Shown: positions 34,520 to 44,257, numbered from the stretch's first letter. The stretch is DNA of 64,000 nt from Lactonifactor longoviformis DSM 17459 (GCF_900129135.1 NZ_FQVI01000013.1:55111-119110), one strand, 5' to 3'. Numbers and translations: made by a program. Notes: a model not told the origin generated them from the letters alone.

Positions 34520-35509
34520 ATGAATAAAGCAAAAAATATTTACCAATGGTTCAGTTCAAAAAGCTCCATCGCGGCATTTTTGATTCTCTTTATATTTTCC
34601 AGTATAGTTTTTTCCGGCAGGAGTTTTGCATCTTTTGACTCCATAGCCAATCTGTTCCGGAAAGCGGCCAGCGACGGCGGATTCCTGGCATTGGGTATGA
34701 CGTTCGTCATTCTGATTGCCCAGATCGATCTGTCTGTAGGCGCAGTTATGGCCCTTGGCGGTGTGATTATGGCAATGTTCGGCGCTCAGAATCCTATCCT
34801 GGGTATTGTACTGGGGCTTTTAGCAGGTATATTCTGCGGATTCTTAAATGGGTTTATGGTAGCGAAGATGAGGATATCCTCCTGGGTGGCAACCCTAGCT
34901 ACTATGCTGGGTGTCCGGGGTATCGTACTGCTGATGACAAACAAAAAACCGGTGTCTGTCAGCAACGATGCGCTGATCGCTTTGGGGAATACGAAAATTT
35001 TTGGAATTAATATTCTGGTGTATTTTCTGGTGATTGCAACTTTGATTTGTATGCACCTGTCCCATAATACAAAGTTTGGCATGGGCATCTATGCCGTGGG
35101 CGGTAATGAAGAGGCGGCCAAGATGATGGGGCTTAAGGTAGATAAGATTAAGATTCTCTGCTATGTAATGTGCGGATTTTTCGCCGCATTGGCAGGTATG
35201 CTGCTGGCAAACAGACTCTATACCGCACAGCCTACTGCAGGTGATACATGGGAGACCACGGCAATTGCCATGTGTGCTCTGGGCGGAATTAAGCTTTCAG
35301 GGGGAGAGGGCAAATTCAGCGGGACATTTTTTGGAATTCTGGTAATTGCTACAATCAATACGATATTTAACTTTGCAGGAAACTTGAATTCTTGGTGGCA
35401 GAATATTATCATGGGACTCCTGGTTCTGATTTCCATTGGTGTTCAGTCGGATGTACTGAAGATTGGAAAAGGCAAAAAGCATACCTGGAAACAGGAAGAG
35501 GCTGCGTAA
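34520..35509 (+). CDS. Sugar ABC transporter permease 2 (RbsC-like)
   Basis: The 329-residue protein has the same architecture as permease 1: GMTFVILIAQIDLSVGAVMALGG and ALGGIKLSGGEGKFSGTFFGI. AAGGAGGGG precedes the ATG. Two different RbsC-like permeases with one fused ATPase is a known variant of carbohydrate-uptake transporters. Confidence 0.92.
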   Translation: MNKAKNIYQWFSSKSSIAAFLILFIFSSIVFSGRSFASFDSIANLFRKAASDGGFLALGMTFVILIAQIDLSVGAVMALGGVIMAMFGAQNPILGIVLGLLAGIFCGFLNGFMVAKMRISSWVATLATMLGVRGIVLLMTNKKPVSVSNDALIALGNTKIFGINILVYFLVIATLICMHLSHNTKFGMGIYAVGGNEEAAKMMGLKVDKIKILCYVMCGFFAALAGMLLANRLYTAQPTAGDTWETTAIAMCALGGIKLSGGEGKFSGTFFGILVIATINTIFNFAGNLNSWWQNIIMGLLVLISIGVQSDVLKIGKGKKHTWKQEEAA

Positions 35510-35554
35510 ACCAGAAAAGATTGCATTGAACATAAGAGTAAGGAGGAAGGTTGG

Positions 35555-36637
35555 ATGTTAGCACTAGTGAAATATGGGACAGGGCCAAGGGAGACGGAAC
35601 TTCGGGAAGTTCCAGTCCCGGAAATAGGCGATGATGACATACTTATAGAAGTAAAGGCTGCCGGAATCTGCGGATCGGATATTGCTTACGATAATGGTGA
35701 CCATCCCAACCATCTGAATTGTCCGGTTGTCTTAGGGCATGAATTTTCAGGTGTCATTGCCAAAGCTGGTAAGAATGTAAGGGACTGGAAAGTGGGAGAT
35801 CGGGTAGTTTCAGATAACACCGGCTATGTGTGCGGGAAATGTCATGCATGCAGCAACGGACAGTTTTTAAGCTGTCCTGACCGCAAAGGGCTGGGCTATG
35901 GCATGGACGGCGGGTTTACAGACTATGTGAGAATCGACGGGGAGCTGCTTGCACGGAACCCTAACACCCTCTTTGCCATTCCGGAAACAGTAAGCTTCGA
36001 CGAGGCGGCAATCCTGGATCCCATTTGTAATGCGTATAAGGCAGTAATTCAGGAGGGACGGATTTTGCCGGGCGAGGATATTATCGTGTACGGCGTAGGT
36101 CCTTTAGGGTTATTCGCCATCCAAATTGCCAGGCTGGCGGGATGTGCCAACATCATTGCCATCGGTCTGGAGGCAGATGAGGAGCGGTTTAAGATCGCTG
36201 AGAAGTACGGAGCTAACCACATCATTAAATCAGATAAGCAGGATGTATATGAAGAGATAAAAAGGATTACCAAAGGAGATATGGCAGCGGTTTGCATTGA
36301 TGCGGCCGGGGTAAATGCGGTTATGAGGCAGGCAGTGCAAATCGTGCGCACCGGGGGCAGAATTGTGCGTATCGGCTATGACAAACGGCCGTATGAGCAG
36401 ACCCTTGATCCCTTTACAGACAGAGGCGTGTCACTGATCGGACATTTTGGCTATGATTACAATTCATGGAAAAATGTGCTGCGGCTGTTAGAACTGGGGA
36501 AAGTAGACTTAAAGGGCATGATTTCCCATCATATCAGGCTGGAAGATTGGCGGAAAGGATTTGACCTGGCCAGGAGTAAGAAGGCCATAAAAATCATTAT
36601 CACCAAGGATGAAAGTGTCCTTTCCCCATTAGAATAG
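35555..36637 (+). CDS. Zinc-dependent medium-chain dehydrogenase (polyol/sugar dehydrogenase type)
   Basis: The 360-residue MDR protein carries catalytic zinc ligands (GICGSDIAYDN, GHEFSG), the four-Cys structural zinc lobe in CGKCHACSNGQFLSC and a Rossmann motif YGVGPLGLFAIQIA (about 175). Relatives oxidise sorbitol, galactitol-1-phosphate, threonine or galactose-type substrates with NAD. The operon context suggests oxidation of the imported sugar or its lactone precursor, but the enzyme could equally act on a keto-sugar. AAGGAGGAAGG precedes the ATG. Confidence 0.88.
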   Translation: MLALVKYGTGPRETELREVPVPEIGDDDILIEVKAAGICGSDIAYDNGDHPNHLNCPVVLGHEFSGVIAKAGKNVRDWKVGDRVVSDNTGYVCGKCHACSNGQFLSCPDRKGLGYGMDGGFTDYVRIDGELLARNPNTLFAIPETVSFDEAAILDPICNAYKAVIQEGRILPGEDIIVYGVGPLGLFAIQIARLAGCANIIAIGLEADEERFKIAEKYGANHIIKSDKQDVYEEIKRITKGDMAAVCIDAAGVNAVMRQAVQIVRTGGRIVRIGYDKRPYEQTLDPFTDRGVSLIGHFGYDYNSWKNVLRLLELGKVDLKGMISHHIRLEDWRKGFDLARSKKAIKIIITKDESVLSPLE

Positions 36638-36666
36638 CAGGCAGACCAGAAGGGCAGGTGGTTCAT

Positions 36667-37269
36667 GTGAGTTATATAGATACATATAGAAAGTATTACC
36701 AGGCGATTATCCAGGAGCATGAAGCTGTGTTTGAAAAACTGGATATGGAACAGCTGAAGGGATTTGTGGATTTGATTGTAACATCCAACAAGATATTTGT
36801 CCATGGAGCAGGCCGGGAGGGGATTTCCCTGCGGGGATTCGCCATGCGTCTGGCCCATCTGGGGAAACCCACGTACTGGCTGATGGATGACACCACTATA
36901 GGAATGCATGAGGGGGATCTTTTAATCATCTCTGACGGGTTCGGGGATGTGGGAATCCACAGGCGTATTGAGGAGCGGGCTTCTAAGACAGGCGCTAAAG
37001 TGGCAATTATTACCGGTCTTCCCGAAGGGGGCAATGTGAAAAACTTTGCGGATTTTGTACTTTTTATTCCGGCTGCCGTCTATATGGGGAAGGACAGGGA
37101 TGATCCGGACGCACCCAGGCAGCATGATGTGGTTCCTACCATACAGCCCATGGGGAACCTCTATGAACAGCACTTGTATCTGCTTATGGACATAGCGGCA
37201 ATCCTGATAAAAGATGAGATGGGTTTGACTTACGATGATATGGAAGCAAACCATAGGAACATAGAATAG
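36667..37269 (+). CDS. SIS-domain protein resembling 6-phospho-3-hexuloisomerase
   Basis: The 200-residue protein has one SIS (sugar isomerase) domain: KIFVHGAGREGISLRGFAMRLAHLGKPTYWL and a LLIISDGFGDVG loop where hexuloisomerases have SGSGET. The loss of the usual Ser/Thr phosphate-binding loop raises doubt that the substrate is phosphorylated. No hexulose-phosphate synthase gene is nearby. The start is either GTG 36667 (AGGTGG 5 nt upstream, chosen) or GTG 36658. It belongs to the galactonate operon; a role in isomerising a sugar acid or keto-sugar is a guess. Confidence 0.75.
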   Translation: MSYIDTYRKYYQAIIQEHEAVFEKLDMEQLKGFVDLIVTSNKIFVHGAGREGISLRGFAMRLAHLGKPTYWLMDDTTIGMHEGDLLIISDGFGDVGIHRRIEERASKTGAKVAIITGLPEGGNVKNFADFVLFIPAAVYMGKDRDDPDAPRQHDVVPTIQPMGNLYEQHLYLLMDIAAILIKDEMGLTYDDMEANHRNIE

Positions 37270-37299
37270 GATATCCGCAGCAAAACAGGAGGAGAATGG

Positions 37300-39081
37300 A
37301 TGAACCATCAGCTATTTACCAGGTGGGGGAAAAACCTGGACACAGATAAGCCTTTGCAGGAATACCCCCGTCCCCAGATGGTCAGAGACAGTTATCTGAA
37401 CCTGAATGGCTACTGGGATTATGCCATAAATTTTGAGAAAAAAGCACCTGTGAAGTACGACGGGAAAATTCTGGTTCCCTTCTCTCCGGAGGCATTTCTT
37501 TCTGGGGTACACAGACAGACCAGGCCGGACGAATACCTTCATTATAAAACGCAGTTTACATTGCCGGAGGGTTTTCTCCAAAAGCGCGTTCTGCTCCACT
37601 TTGGAGCAGTGGACCAGGTCTGCGAAGTGTTTTTAAATGGCAGCCGTGTTGGCAGCCATGTGGGGGGCTACCTCCCATTTTGCTTTGATATCACAGAATA
37701 TCTGGCAAAGGGGGCCAACGAACTGACCCTGACGGTGAGAGATTACTCGGATACCTCCTATCTCTCAAGGGGGAAACAGAAGCTGGGACGTGGAGGTATG
37801 TGGTACACTGCCCAGAGTGGAATCTGGCAGACTGTCTGGTTGGAAAGTGTACCAGAATGCTGCATTGAACGGGTGAAGCTGGATCCGGATTATGACAATG
37901 GATCCATTGGCATAAAAGTGTTCAGTACGGGACACAGAGGAAAGGACGTGAGGATAAGAATCTTTGACGGTGACTGCGAGATTGTCTCCGCCTGTATGGC
38001 TGCAGATAAGAAAAAGGATATAAAAATAAAAGGTTTTAAAAGCTGGTCCCCGGAAACCCCTCATTTATACCATATGGAGATCACTATGGGAGAGGACTGC
38101 GTCCGCACTTATTTTGCTATGCGCAAGTTTTCTGTAGGAAGGGATGAAAAGGGGATTCTGCGGTTTATGCTGAATAACAAACCCTATTTCCACAACGGGC
38201 TGCTGGATCAGGGATACTGGCCGGACGGACTGTATACTGCGCCCACAGACCAGGCTCTCCGCTATGACATTCTAAAAATGAAAGAGCTGGGTTTTAACAT
38301 GATCCGCAAGCACATTAAGGTAGAACCTGCCCGGTGGTATTACCATTGTGATCAGATTGGAATGCTGGTGTGGCAGGACATGGTAAACGGCGGCAGTAAT
38401 TATCATATGAAGTTTATCTGCTTTATGCCTAATTTCTGGATGCCCTTCGGACGCCTGGTGAAGGACAATAAATACAGGGCATTTGCCCGCAGGGAAAAAG
38501 CCGGGAGGGCGCAGTATTACAGGGAACTGAAAGCCGCCATTGCTCATCTGTACAATGTGCCCAGTATCGCTGCCTGGGTACCCTTCAACGAGGGATGGGG
38601 CCAGTTTGATGCGGCAGAGGCAACTGCCAGGGTCAGGAAGCTGGATCCCCTGCGGCTGATCGACGAGGCAAGCGGCTGGTTTGACCAGGGCGGCGGGGAC
38701 ATGTACAGTATCCACAATTATTGGCGGAGGCTGAAAGTTAGGCCCAGGAAAGACCGGGTGGTGGCGCTCACGGAATATGGGGGATACTCCCGGCGGATAG
38801 AAGGTCACAGCTTCTGCAGTGAAGTCTACGGCTACCGGATTTACCAGACCAAACAGGAACTGACCAAAGGCTACAGAGAATTGCTTGAGACTGACATCAT
38901 AAAGGGAATAAGCAAAGGTTTGTGCGGTACGGTCTACACACAGGTAAGTGATGTGGAGGAAGAGGTGAACGGGCTTCTGACCTATGACCGGGACCTGGTA
39001 AAGGTGGAGGAAGAGACTGTCAAAAAGCTGAATCAGCAAATTTATGAAGAATTCAAGCGCTGTACCCATACAGGGCAGTGA
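37300..39081 (+). CDS. Glycoside hydrolase family 2 enzyme (beta-galactosidase/glucuronidase-like)
   Basis: The 593-residue protein starts with the GH2 sugar-binding jelly roll (about 25-190, NGYWDYAINFEKKAP, RGGMWYTAQSGIWQTVWLE), an immunoglobulin-like domain and a TIM barrel. The acid/base Glu is in VPFNEGWGQF (E431) and the nucleophile in LTEYGGYS (E492). There is no signal peptide, so it hydrolyses an imported beta-glycoside inside the cell. The ATG follows GGAGGAGAATGG. Galactoside as substrate is inferred from DgoD/DgoK downstream; GH2 also includes mannosidases and glucuronidases. Confidence 0.9.
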   Translation: MNHQLFTRWGKNLDTDKPLQEYPRPQMVRDSYLNLNGYWDYAINFEKKAPVKYDGKILVPFSPEAFLSGVHRQTRPDEYLHYKTQFTLPEGFLQKRVLLHFGAVDQVCEVFLNGSRVGSHVGGYLPFCFDITEYLAKGANELTLTVRDYSDTSYLSRGKQKLGRGGMWYTAQSGIWQTVWLESVPECCIERVKLDPDYDNGSIGIKVFSTGHRGKDVRIRIFDGDCEIVSACMAADKKKDIKIKGFKSWSPETPHLYHMEITMGEDCVRTYFAMRKFSVGRDEKGILRFMLNNKPYFHNGLLDQGYWPDGLYTAPTDQALRYDILKMKELGFNMIRKHIKVEPARWYYHCDQIGMLVWQDMVNGGSNYHMKFICFMPNFWMPFGRLVKDNKYRAFARREKAGRAQYYRELKAAIAHLYNVPSIAAWVPFNEGWGQFDAAEATARVRKLDPLRLIDEASGWFDQGGGDMYSIHNYWRRLKVRPRKDRVVALTEYGGYSRRIEGHSFCSEVYGYRIYQTKQELTKGYRELLETDIIKGISKGLCGTVYTQVSDVEEEVNGLLTYDRDLVKVEEETVKKLNQQIYEEFKRCTHTGQ

Positions 39082-39098
39082 GGGAGGAAGGGATAGTC

Positions 39099-40394
39099 AT
39101 GAAAGAGATTCTGACGGAGGTATACCGCCAGATAAAAGAACATGTGGATCATGAACTGCTTCCGTTCTGGGAGGAACGGGGCATTGATCCCAAGTACGGA
39201 GGATACCTGGTATGCTGTGACAGCCAGGGTAAAGTCAATGAGGACGCGGACAAATACATTGTGACGCAGACCAGGATGATCTGGGCCTACTCTGCGTATG
39301 CCAGAAAGTATAAAAAAGCCGAGTATCTGGAGAAGGCCAGGCAGGGAGTCCAGTTTTTCATCCGGCATTTCTGGGATACAGAGTTCGGCGGCTGGTTCTG
39401 GAAGACTGACCGCAGGGGAGCGGCTCTGGATAAGGGGAAGGTGGTATATGGACAGACCTTTGCTATCTATGCACTGTCGGAGTATACCCTGGCCAGCAAT
39501 GACCCGGAGGGACTTGACTATGCCTGCCGGACCTTTGACTTGCTGCAGAAGTTTTGTACGGATACGGCTAACGGCGGATACTATGAGAATCTGGAACAGG
39601 ATTTTTCCCTGTCCCCGCCGGGATTTGCAGCAGGGGATTTGAAATCCCTGGATATTCATATGCACACTATGGAGGCTTTTACCGCTCTTTACGAATGTTC
39701 GGGACAGGAAATCCACAGGAGAAAGCTGGAGGAGGTCATTGATATAATACTGACTAAGATGGTAGATACGGAGATTGGCTGCGGCTATAATCAGTTCGAT
39801 ATCCATTTTAACCGGAAACCGGCCATCAATATACGGAGAACCTGGAATGCGGAGCGGGAGACGGGGGAAGTGGTGGAGACCCCTACAGACACTACCTCCT
39901 ACGGCCATAACGTGGAACTGGCCTGGCTTTTAAACTATGCAGCGAAGATTCTTGGATATGAGAGGGATCACTTCCTGCCAATCACACATAACCTGGTGGA
40001 ACATGCCTTGCGGTACGGCTTTGACTATGAACGCGGCGGCGTCTACAGGGATGGACCCCATGAAGGCCGGCCCCTGGTAAAGGACAAGGAGTGGTGGCAG
40101 AACTGTGAAGTGCTGGTGGGCTTTTTGGATGCCTATCAGCAGGAGGGCGACACCCGTTATGCACAGGCATTTATAAAGACCTGGGAGTTTGACACCACTT
40201 ATATGATCAACCATGAGGCAGGGGAGTGGAGGCAGCTGCTGAGATTCGACGGCTCCCCTGTAGAGACACAGCTGGGAAATCCATGGAAAGGGATGTACCA
40301 TACAGGGCGGGCAATGCTGGAGACACTGCTGCGCCTGGAGAGCATTCTGCAAATGAATAAGTCTGCAGGGAAAGAGGTGGACGGCATAAAATGA
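39099..40394 (+). CDS. AGE-family epimerase (N-acylglucosamine/cellobiose 2-epimerase type)
   Basis: The 431-residue protein is an (alpha/alpha)6 barrel of the AGE family. Markers are TQTRMIWAYSAYARKY, FGGWFWKTDRRG, the catalytic His region LDIHMHTMEAFTALYE, YGHNVELAWLL and KEWWQNCEVLVGFLDAYQ. Family members invert C2 of reducing-end sugars or isomerise aldoses. AGGGAGGAAGGG selects ATG 39099 over an upstream GTG. It overlaps the aldolase gene by 4 bp. It could epimerise a disaccharide before or after GH2 action. Confidence 0.9.
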   Translation: MKEILTEVYRQIKEHVDHELLPFWEERGIDPKYGGYLVCCDSQGKVNEDADKYIVTQTRMIWAYSAYARKYKKAEYLEKARQGVQFFIRHFWDTEFGGWFWKTDRRGAALDKGKVVYGQTFAIYALSEYTLASNDPEGLDYACRTFDLLQKFCTDTANGGYYENLEQDFSLSPPGFAAGDLKSLDIHMHTMEAFTALYECSGQEIHRRKLEEVIDIILTKMVDTEIGCGYNQFDIHFNRKPAINIRRTWNAERETGEVVETPTDTTSYGHNVELAWLLNYAAKILGYERDHFLPITHNLVEHALRYGFDYERGGVYRDGPHEGRPLVKDKEWWQNCEVLVGFLDAYQQEGDTRYAQAFIKTWEFDTTYMINHEAGEWRQLLRFDGSPVETQLGNPWKGMYHTGRAMLETLLRLESILQMNKSAGKEVDGIK

Positions 40395-41047
40395 CCAGAG
40401 AAGAAATAATCAGAAACATCAGGGAGAAAAAAGTGATTGCCATCGTCCGGGGATTTCATCCTAAGCAGTGCATACAGCTGGCAGATGCCCTGTATGCAGG
40501 GGGCATCAATATGATTGAGGTGACTTTTGACCAGTCAAGGCCCGATGCCTGGGGGGAGACTGTGGAAGCTATCGGGGCAATTCGGGAAAGCTTTGGCGGC
40601 AGAGTGCTGCCGGGGGCGGGAACAGTGATGACAGTAGAGCAGGTGGATCTGGCAAAAAAGGCCGGCGCCGGCTATATTATATCGCCGGACGCCAACCCGG
40701 AGGTTATCCGTCATACCCGGGAGGCCGGACTGGTCTCCCTGCCGGGAGCCATGACTCCTACCGAAGCTGCAAGTGCACACCGTGCAGGTGCGGATATGAT
40801 TAAGCTATTCCCAATCGCCAATCTGGGAGCCGCCTATCTCAAGGCATTGAAAGCGCCCCTCAGGCATATTGATTTCATGGCAGTGGGCGGCGTTTCCCCG
40901 GAAAATATCCGGGAGTTCATCAAGGCCGGTGCAGTGGGCGCCGGAGTGGGAGGCATGCTGACCAGAAGGGAACTTGTGGAGGCGGGAGAGTTTACAAAAA
41001 TAACAGCTTTGGCACGGAGTTATGTGGAACAAGCCCTGAAGAGCTGA
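40391..41047 (+). CDS. KDPG/KDPGal-type 2-keto-3-deoxy-6-phosphosugar-acid aldolase
   Basis: The 218-residue class I aldolase has IAIVRGFHPKQCIQLADALYAGGINMIEVTFDQ, the Glu base in that segment, and the Schiff-base Lys in ADMIKLFPIANLG. It cleaves 2-keto-3-deoxy-6-phosphogluconate or -galactonate to pyruvate and glyceraldehyde 3-phosphate. With DgoD and DgoK nearby the galacto form (DgoA role) is most likely. Its ATG overlaps the preceding TGA by 4 bp. Confidence 0.92.
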   Translation: MTREEIIRNIREKKVIAIVRGFHPKQCIQLADALYAGGINMIEVTFDQSRPDAWGETVEAIGAIRESFGGRVLPGAGTVMTVEQVDLAKKAGAGYIISPDANPEVIRHTREAGLVSLPGAMTPTEAASAHRAGADMIKLFPIANLGAAYLKALKAPLRHIDFMAVGGVSPENIREFIKAGAVGAGVGGMLTRRELVEAGEFTKITALARSYVEQALKS

Positions 41048-41079
41048 TCAGGTACAGGGCTGGAAAGGGGGAGGATAAA

Positions 41080-42036
41080 ATGCCGAAGATGATTCATACG
41101 GTGCGCGGCCTGGTGCCTGTAGATGAGTTAGGGACAACACTGATGCACGAGCATATCCTGCAGGCCAATTGGTCCATGCGCATGTCCTTTAAAGATTGGT
41201 TTGACTATGATTCTTTCATAGAATGGGCATCCGAAGATGTAAAGCGTACCAGGGAAATCGGCGTGGAGACTCTGGTGGAGCAGACCCCGGTGTGCCTGGG
41301 GCGGGACATTCACGCAATCAGGGATGTGGCAGAGAGGACTGGGATGCAGATTATAGCCAGTACCGGGTTTTTCTATTCGGAAAACCAGTGGATGTTCGGG
41401 CGCTCAGAAGACAACTTTGTAAAATGGCTGATGAAAGACATAGAAGAGGGGATACAGGATACAGATATTAAGCCGGGATTGATAAAGTGCGGAACGGATA
41501 CCCCTGGGGTAACGGACTTGAACCGAACGCTGCTGAGAGCCCACGCAAAGGCGTCGAAAGTCAGCGGTCTGCCAATTGCTACTCACAGCTGGTATAAGAA
41601 CCGAAGCGGAATCAGCCAGATGGAGATTTTTGAGAAAGAGGGGCTGAATCCCAGGAAGGTGCTCATCGGACACTGCGGGGATACCAACGACCTCTCTTAT
41701 CTGGAAGAACTGCTGCGAATGGGATGCTGGATTGGGCTTGACCGTTTCGGAGATGATGCCAAGAACCCGCTGGAGGAGCGGGTAAATACCCTGGCAGAGC
41801 TGTGTGACCGGGGCTGGATTGGTCAGCTCATGATTTCCCACGATTATGTAAGCTTTGTGGATCTGGGAACTTTTGAGTGGGAGACAAAGCGGCGGCAGGA
41901 TCCGGACGACGCCAAATACAACAGCCGTTATATCCACCGATATGTTCTGCCAATGCTGAGGGAGCGGGGATTCGGGGATAGAGAAATTCACCAGCTTATG
42001 AGGGGCAATCCCAGAGCCTATTTTGCAGAAGATTAG
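41080..42036 (+). CDS. Phosphotriesterase-family hydrolase, probable lactonase
   Basis: The 318-residue PTE-like barrel has all metal ligands: HEH in LMHEHILQ, a bridging Lys in GLIKCGTD, His in IATHSW and IGHCGD, and Asp in ISHDYV. Phosphotriesterase-related proteins in sugar-acid operons often hydrolyse lactones. Here it would open galactono-lactone to galactonate, the DgoD substrate. AAAGGGGGAGG precedes the ATG. The lactonase role is inferred. Confidence 0.87.
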   Translation: MPKMIHTVRGLVPVDELGTTLMHEHILQANWSMRMSFKDWFDYDSFIEWASEDVKRTREIGVETLVEQTPVCLGRDIHAIRDVAERTGMQIIASTGFFYSENQWMFGRSEDNFVKWLMKDIEEGIQDTDIKPGLIKCGTDTPGVTDLNRTLLRAHAKASKVSGLPIATHSWYKNRSGISQMEIFEKEGLNPRKVLIGHCGDTNDLSYLEELLRMGCWIGLDRFGDDAKNPLEERVNTLAELCDRGWIGQLMISHDYVSFVDLGTFEWETKRRQDPDDAKYNSRYIHRYVLPMLRERGFGDREIHQLMRGNPRAYFAED

Positions 42037-42069
42037 ATTTCCAAACATGCACAAGGGAGGAAGTACAGC

Positions 42070-43218
42070 ATGAAAATAAAAGAAATCCACACCTATCTGG
42101 TACGTCCCAGATGGGGATTTGTAGAAATAGAGACAGACGACGGATATACCGGCTGGGGAGAACCTGTCATTGAGGGCAGGGCAGCTACTGTCAAGGCTTG
42201 CGTGGAGGAGATGAAGCCCTACCTCATGGGCGAGGACCCGGGCAATATAGAGGATATCTGGACAAAGCTGTACAGGGCCGGATTCTATCGGGGCGGCCCT
42301 GTGATGATGAGCGCCATGGCAGGTATTGACCAGGCACTCTGGGATATCAAGGGAAAGAAGTATAATGCACCGGTTTACGAGCTTCTGGGGGGAAAGTGCA
42401 GGGAAAAGATGCGCATGTATTCCTGGGTTGGCGGAGATCGGCCCAGCGATGTGGCGGCGGCAGCGAAAGAGCGCAAGGACGCTGGCTTCACTGCAGTGAA
42501 GATGAATGCCACAGAGGAACTGCAGATCGTGGACAGCTATGACAAGATCGATGCGGTGCTGGAACGGGTGGCTTCCATCCGGGAGGCATGCGGAAAATAC
42601 TTTGGCATTGCCATTGATTTCCATGGCCGCGTCCATAAACCCATGGCCAAGATTCTGGCCAAGAAACTGGAAGAGTTCGCCCCCATGTTTATCGAAGAGC
42701 CGGTGCTCTGTGAGAACATGGAGGAGTTTAAAGAGATTGCGCGCATTGCCAATATCCCGATAGCCACAGGGGAGCGCCTGTTTACAAAATACGATTTCAG
42801 GCGTCTGTTAAATGCCGGGGGTGTGGATATCATCCAGCCGGACCTGTCCCATGCCGGGGGGATAACGGAAGTGAAGAAGATCGCAGCCATGGCGGAGGCC
42901 TATGATGTGGCCCTCGCCCCGCACTGTCCGCTGGGACCAGTTGCCCTCAGCGCCTGTCTGCAGGTAGATGCAGTCAGTTACAACGCATTTATCCAGGAAC
43001 AGAGCATGGGGATCCACTACAACCAGGGGCATGGGGTTCTGGACTTCATTAAAAATCCCCAGGTCTATGCCTTTGAAAATGGGTATGCCAAGTTCCCGCA
43101 GGGACCGGGATTGGGCATGGAGATAAACAAAGAATTGATGGAGGAGGAAAATAAGAATCCCCATGAATGGAAGAATCCGGTGTGGAGGCACGAAGACGGC
43201 TCTATAGCGGAATGGTAA
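42070..43218 (+). CDS. dgoD: D-galactonate dehydratase-type enolase superfamily enzyme
   Basis: The 382-residue protein has the DgoD hallmarks: metal ligands in IAIDFHG, FIEEPV and ATGERL, the His in the DFH motif and a second catalytic His in LAPHCPLGP. The N-terminal capping domain ends near residue 125. It dehydrates D-galactonate to 2-keto-3-deoxygalactonate. The DgoK gene follows 13 bp later. GGGAGGAAGT precedes the ATG. Confidence 0.92.
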   Translation: MKIKEIHTYLVRPRWGFVEIETDDGYTGWGEPVIEGRAATVKACVEEMKPYLMGEDPGNIEDIWTKLYRAGFYRGGPVMMSAMAGIDQALWDIKGKKYNAPVYELLGGKCREKMRMYSWVGGDRPSDVAAAAKERKDAGFTAVKMNATEELQIVDSYDKIDAVLERVASIREACGKYFGIAIDFHGRVHKPMAKILAKKLEEFAPMFIEEPVLCENMEEFKEIARIANIPIATGERLFTKYDFRRLLNAGGVDIIQPDLSHAGGITEVKKIAAMAEAYDVALAPHCPLGPVALSACLQVDAVSYNAFIQEQSMGIHYNQGHGVLDFIKNPQVYAFENGYAKFPQGPGLGMEINKELMEEENKNPHEWKNPVWRHEDGSIAEW

Positions 43219-43231
43219 TGGGAGGCGGGAC

Positions 43232-44257
43232 GTGGCAATGAAAAAATATCTGATTACCATAGACGGAGGCACAACCAATACCAGGGTGGCGCTGTGGAGG
43301 GAAAATAAAGAACTCCTCTCTGCCGTGAAGTCGGAGGTGGGTGTAAAAGACACTGCCAGGGACGGAAATAATGCCAGACTGAAAAAAGCAGTGAAATCCA
43401 TGCTGGAAGAAATCCTGGATCGCAGCGGTATTACCTACGGGGAGGTGTGGGCTGTCTACGCCTGCGGAATGCTCACATCGAATGTGGGACTTTGGGAAGT
43501 TCCCCATCTGACTGCGCCTGCCGGTTTGGAGGATTTTGCTCTGGGGGTAAAAAAAATACTGATTCAGGATATCTGTCCATTACCCATCTGCTTTATCCCG
43601 GGAATGAAAAATTTTACTGGGAAAGTCAGTCTGGATAACCTGGAAAAAATGGACATCATGAGGGGAGAGGAGACAGAGACGGCAGCCTTAATGGAACTCT
43701 GCCCTCAGGGGGAAACCCTGTACGTACTGCCCGGATCCCATACAAAGTTTGTCTCTGTAGATAGAAATCTTAAGATGACCGGCTGCCTGACCTCACTGGC
43801 AGGGGAATTGCTGGCTCTGCTGACCAGGGACAGTATCCTTGCAGATGCCGTGAAACGGGAATTTGTCACGGGAGACTACAACCGCGGGATGCTTCTTGCA
43901 GGGGCAAGGCAGACCTGGGAGACAGGCTTGTCAAGAGCTGCTTTCCTGACACGGATCGTCGGCCAATTTGTCACAGACAGCCAGCCCTCCTGCGCCAGTT
44001 TCCTGCTGGGAGCAGTTATGGCAGCAGACATCCTGGCAGTGAAAACAAGCAAGGCACTGACAGTGACGGAGAATATGAAAGTGGTGATAGCCGGGAAAGA
44101 GCCGCTCCGGGGGGCGCTGAAAGAATTGTTTGTGGAGGATGGGACGTTTAAGGAAGTTACTGTTTTTCAGGGAGACGAGGATGTTCTGCTGTCGGGGTAT
44201 GGGATGTGCGTGATAGCAAAGAAAGCGGAGCTGCTTTCACTCCCCGGGCTATTGTGA
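43232..44257 (+). CDS. dgoK: 2-Keto-3-deoxygalactonate kinase
   Basis: The 341-residue protein matches DgoK: ITIDGGTTNTRVALW at the N-terminus, YACGMLTSNVGLWEVPHL, and IMRGEETE followed by VLPGSHTKFV. It phosphorylates KDGal for the aldolase encoded at 40391. GGAGG (43221-43225) favours GTG 43232; ATG 43238 is the alternative. It is the last intact gene of the sugar operon, followed by a pseudogene scrap and a hairpin. Confidence 0.9.
   Translation: MAMKKYLITIDGGTTNTRVALWRENKELLSAVKSEVGVKDTARDGNNARLKKAVKSMLEEILDRSGITYGEVWAVYACGMLTSNVGLWEVPHLTAPAGLEDFALGVKKILIQDICPLPICFIPGMKNFTGKVSLDNLEKMDIMRGEETETAALMELCPQGETLYVLPGSHTKFVSVDRNLKMTGCLTSLAGELLALLTRDSILADAVKREFVTGDYNRGMLLAGARQTWETGLSRAAFLTRIVGQFVTDSQPSCASFLLGAVMAADILAVKTSKALTVTENMKVVIAGKEPLRGALKELFVEDGTFKEVTVFQGDEDVLLSGYGMCVIAKKAELLSLPGLL

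Noticed and set aside
41404..42636. Long minus-strand open frame of 410 codons opposite the lactonase and DgoD genes
   Set aside because: It runs antisense across two well-recognised genes, shows no protein family features and has no ribosome site; it reflects codon bias.
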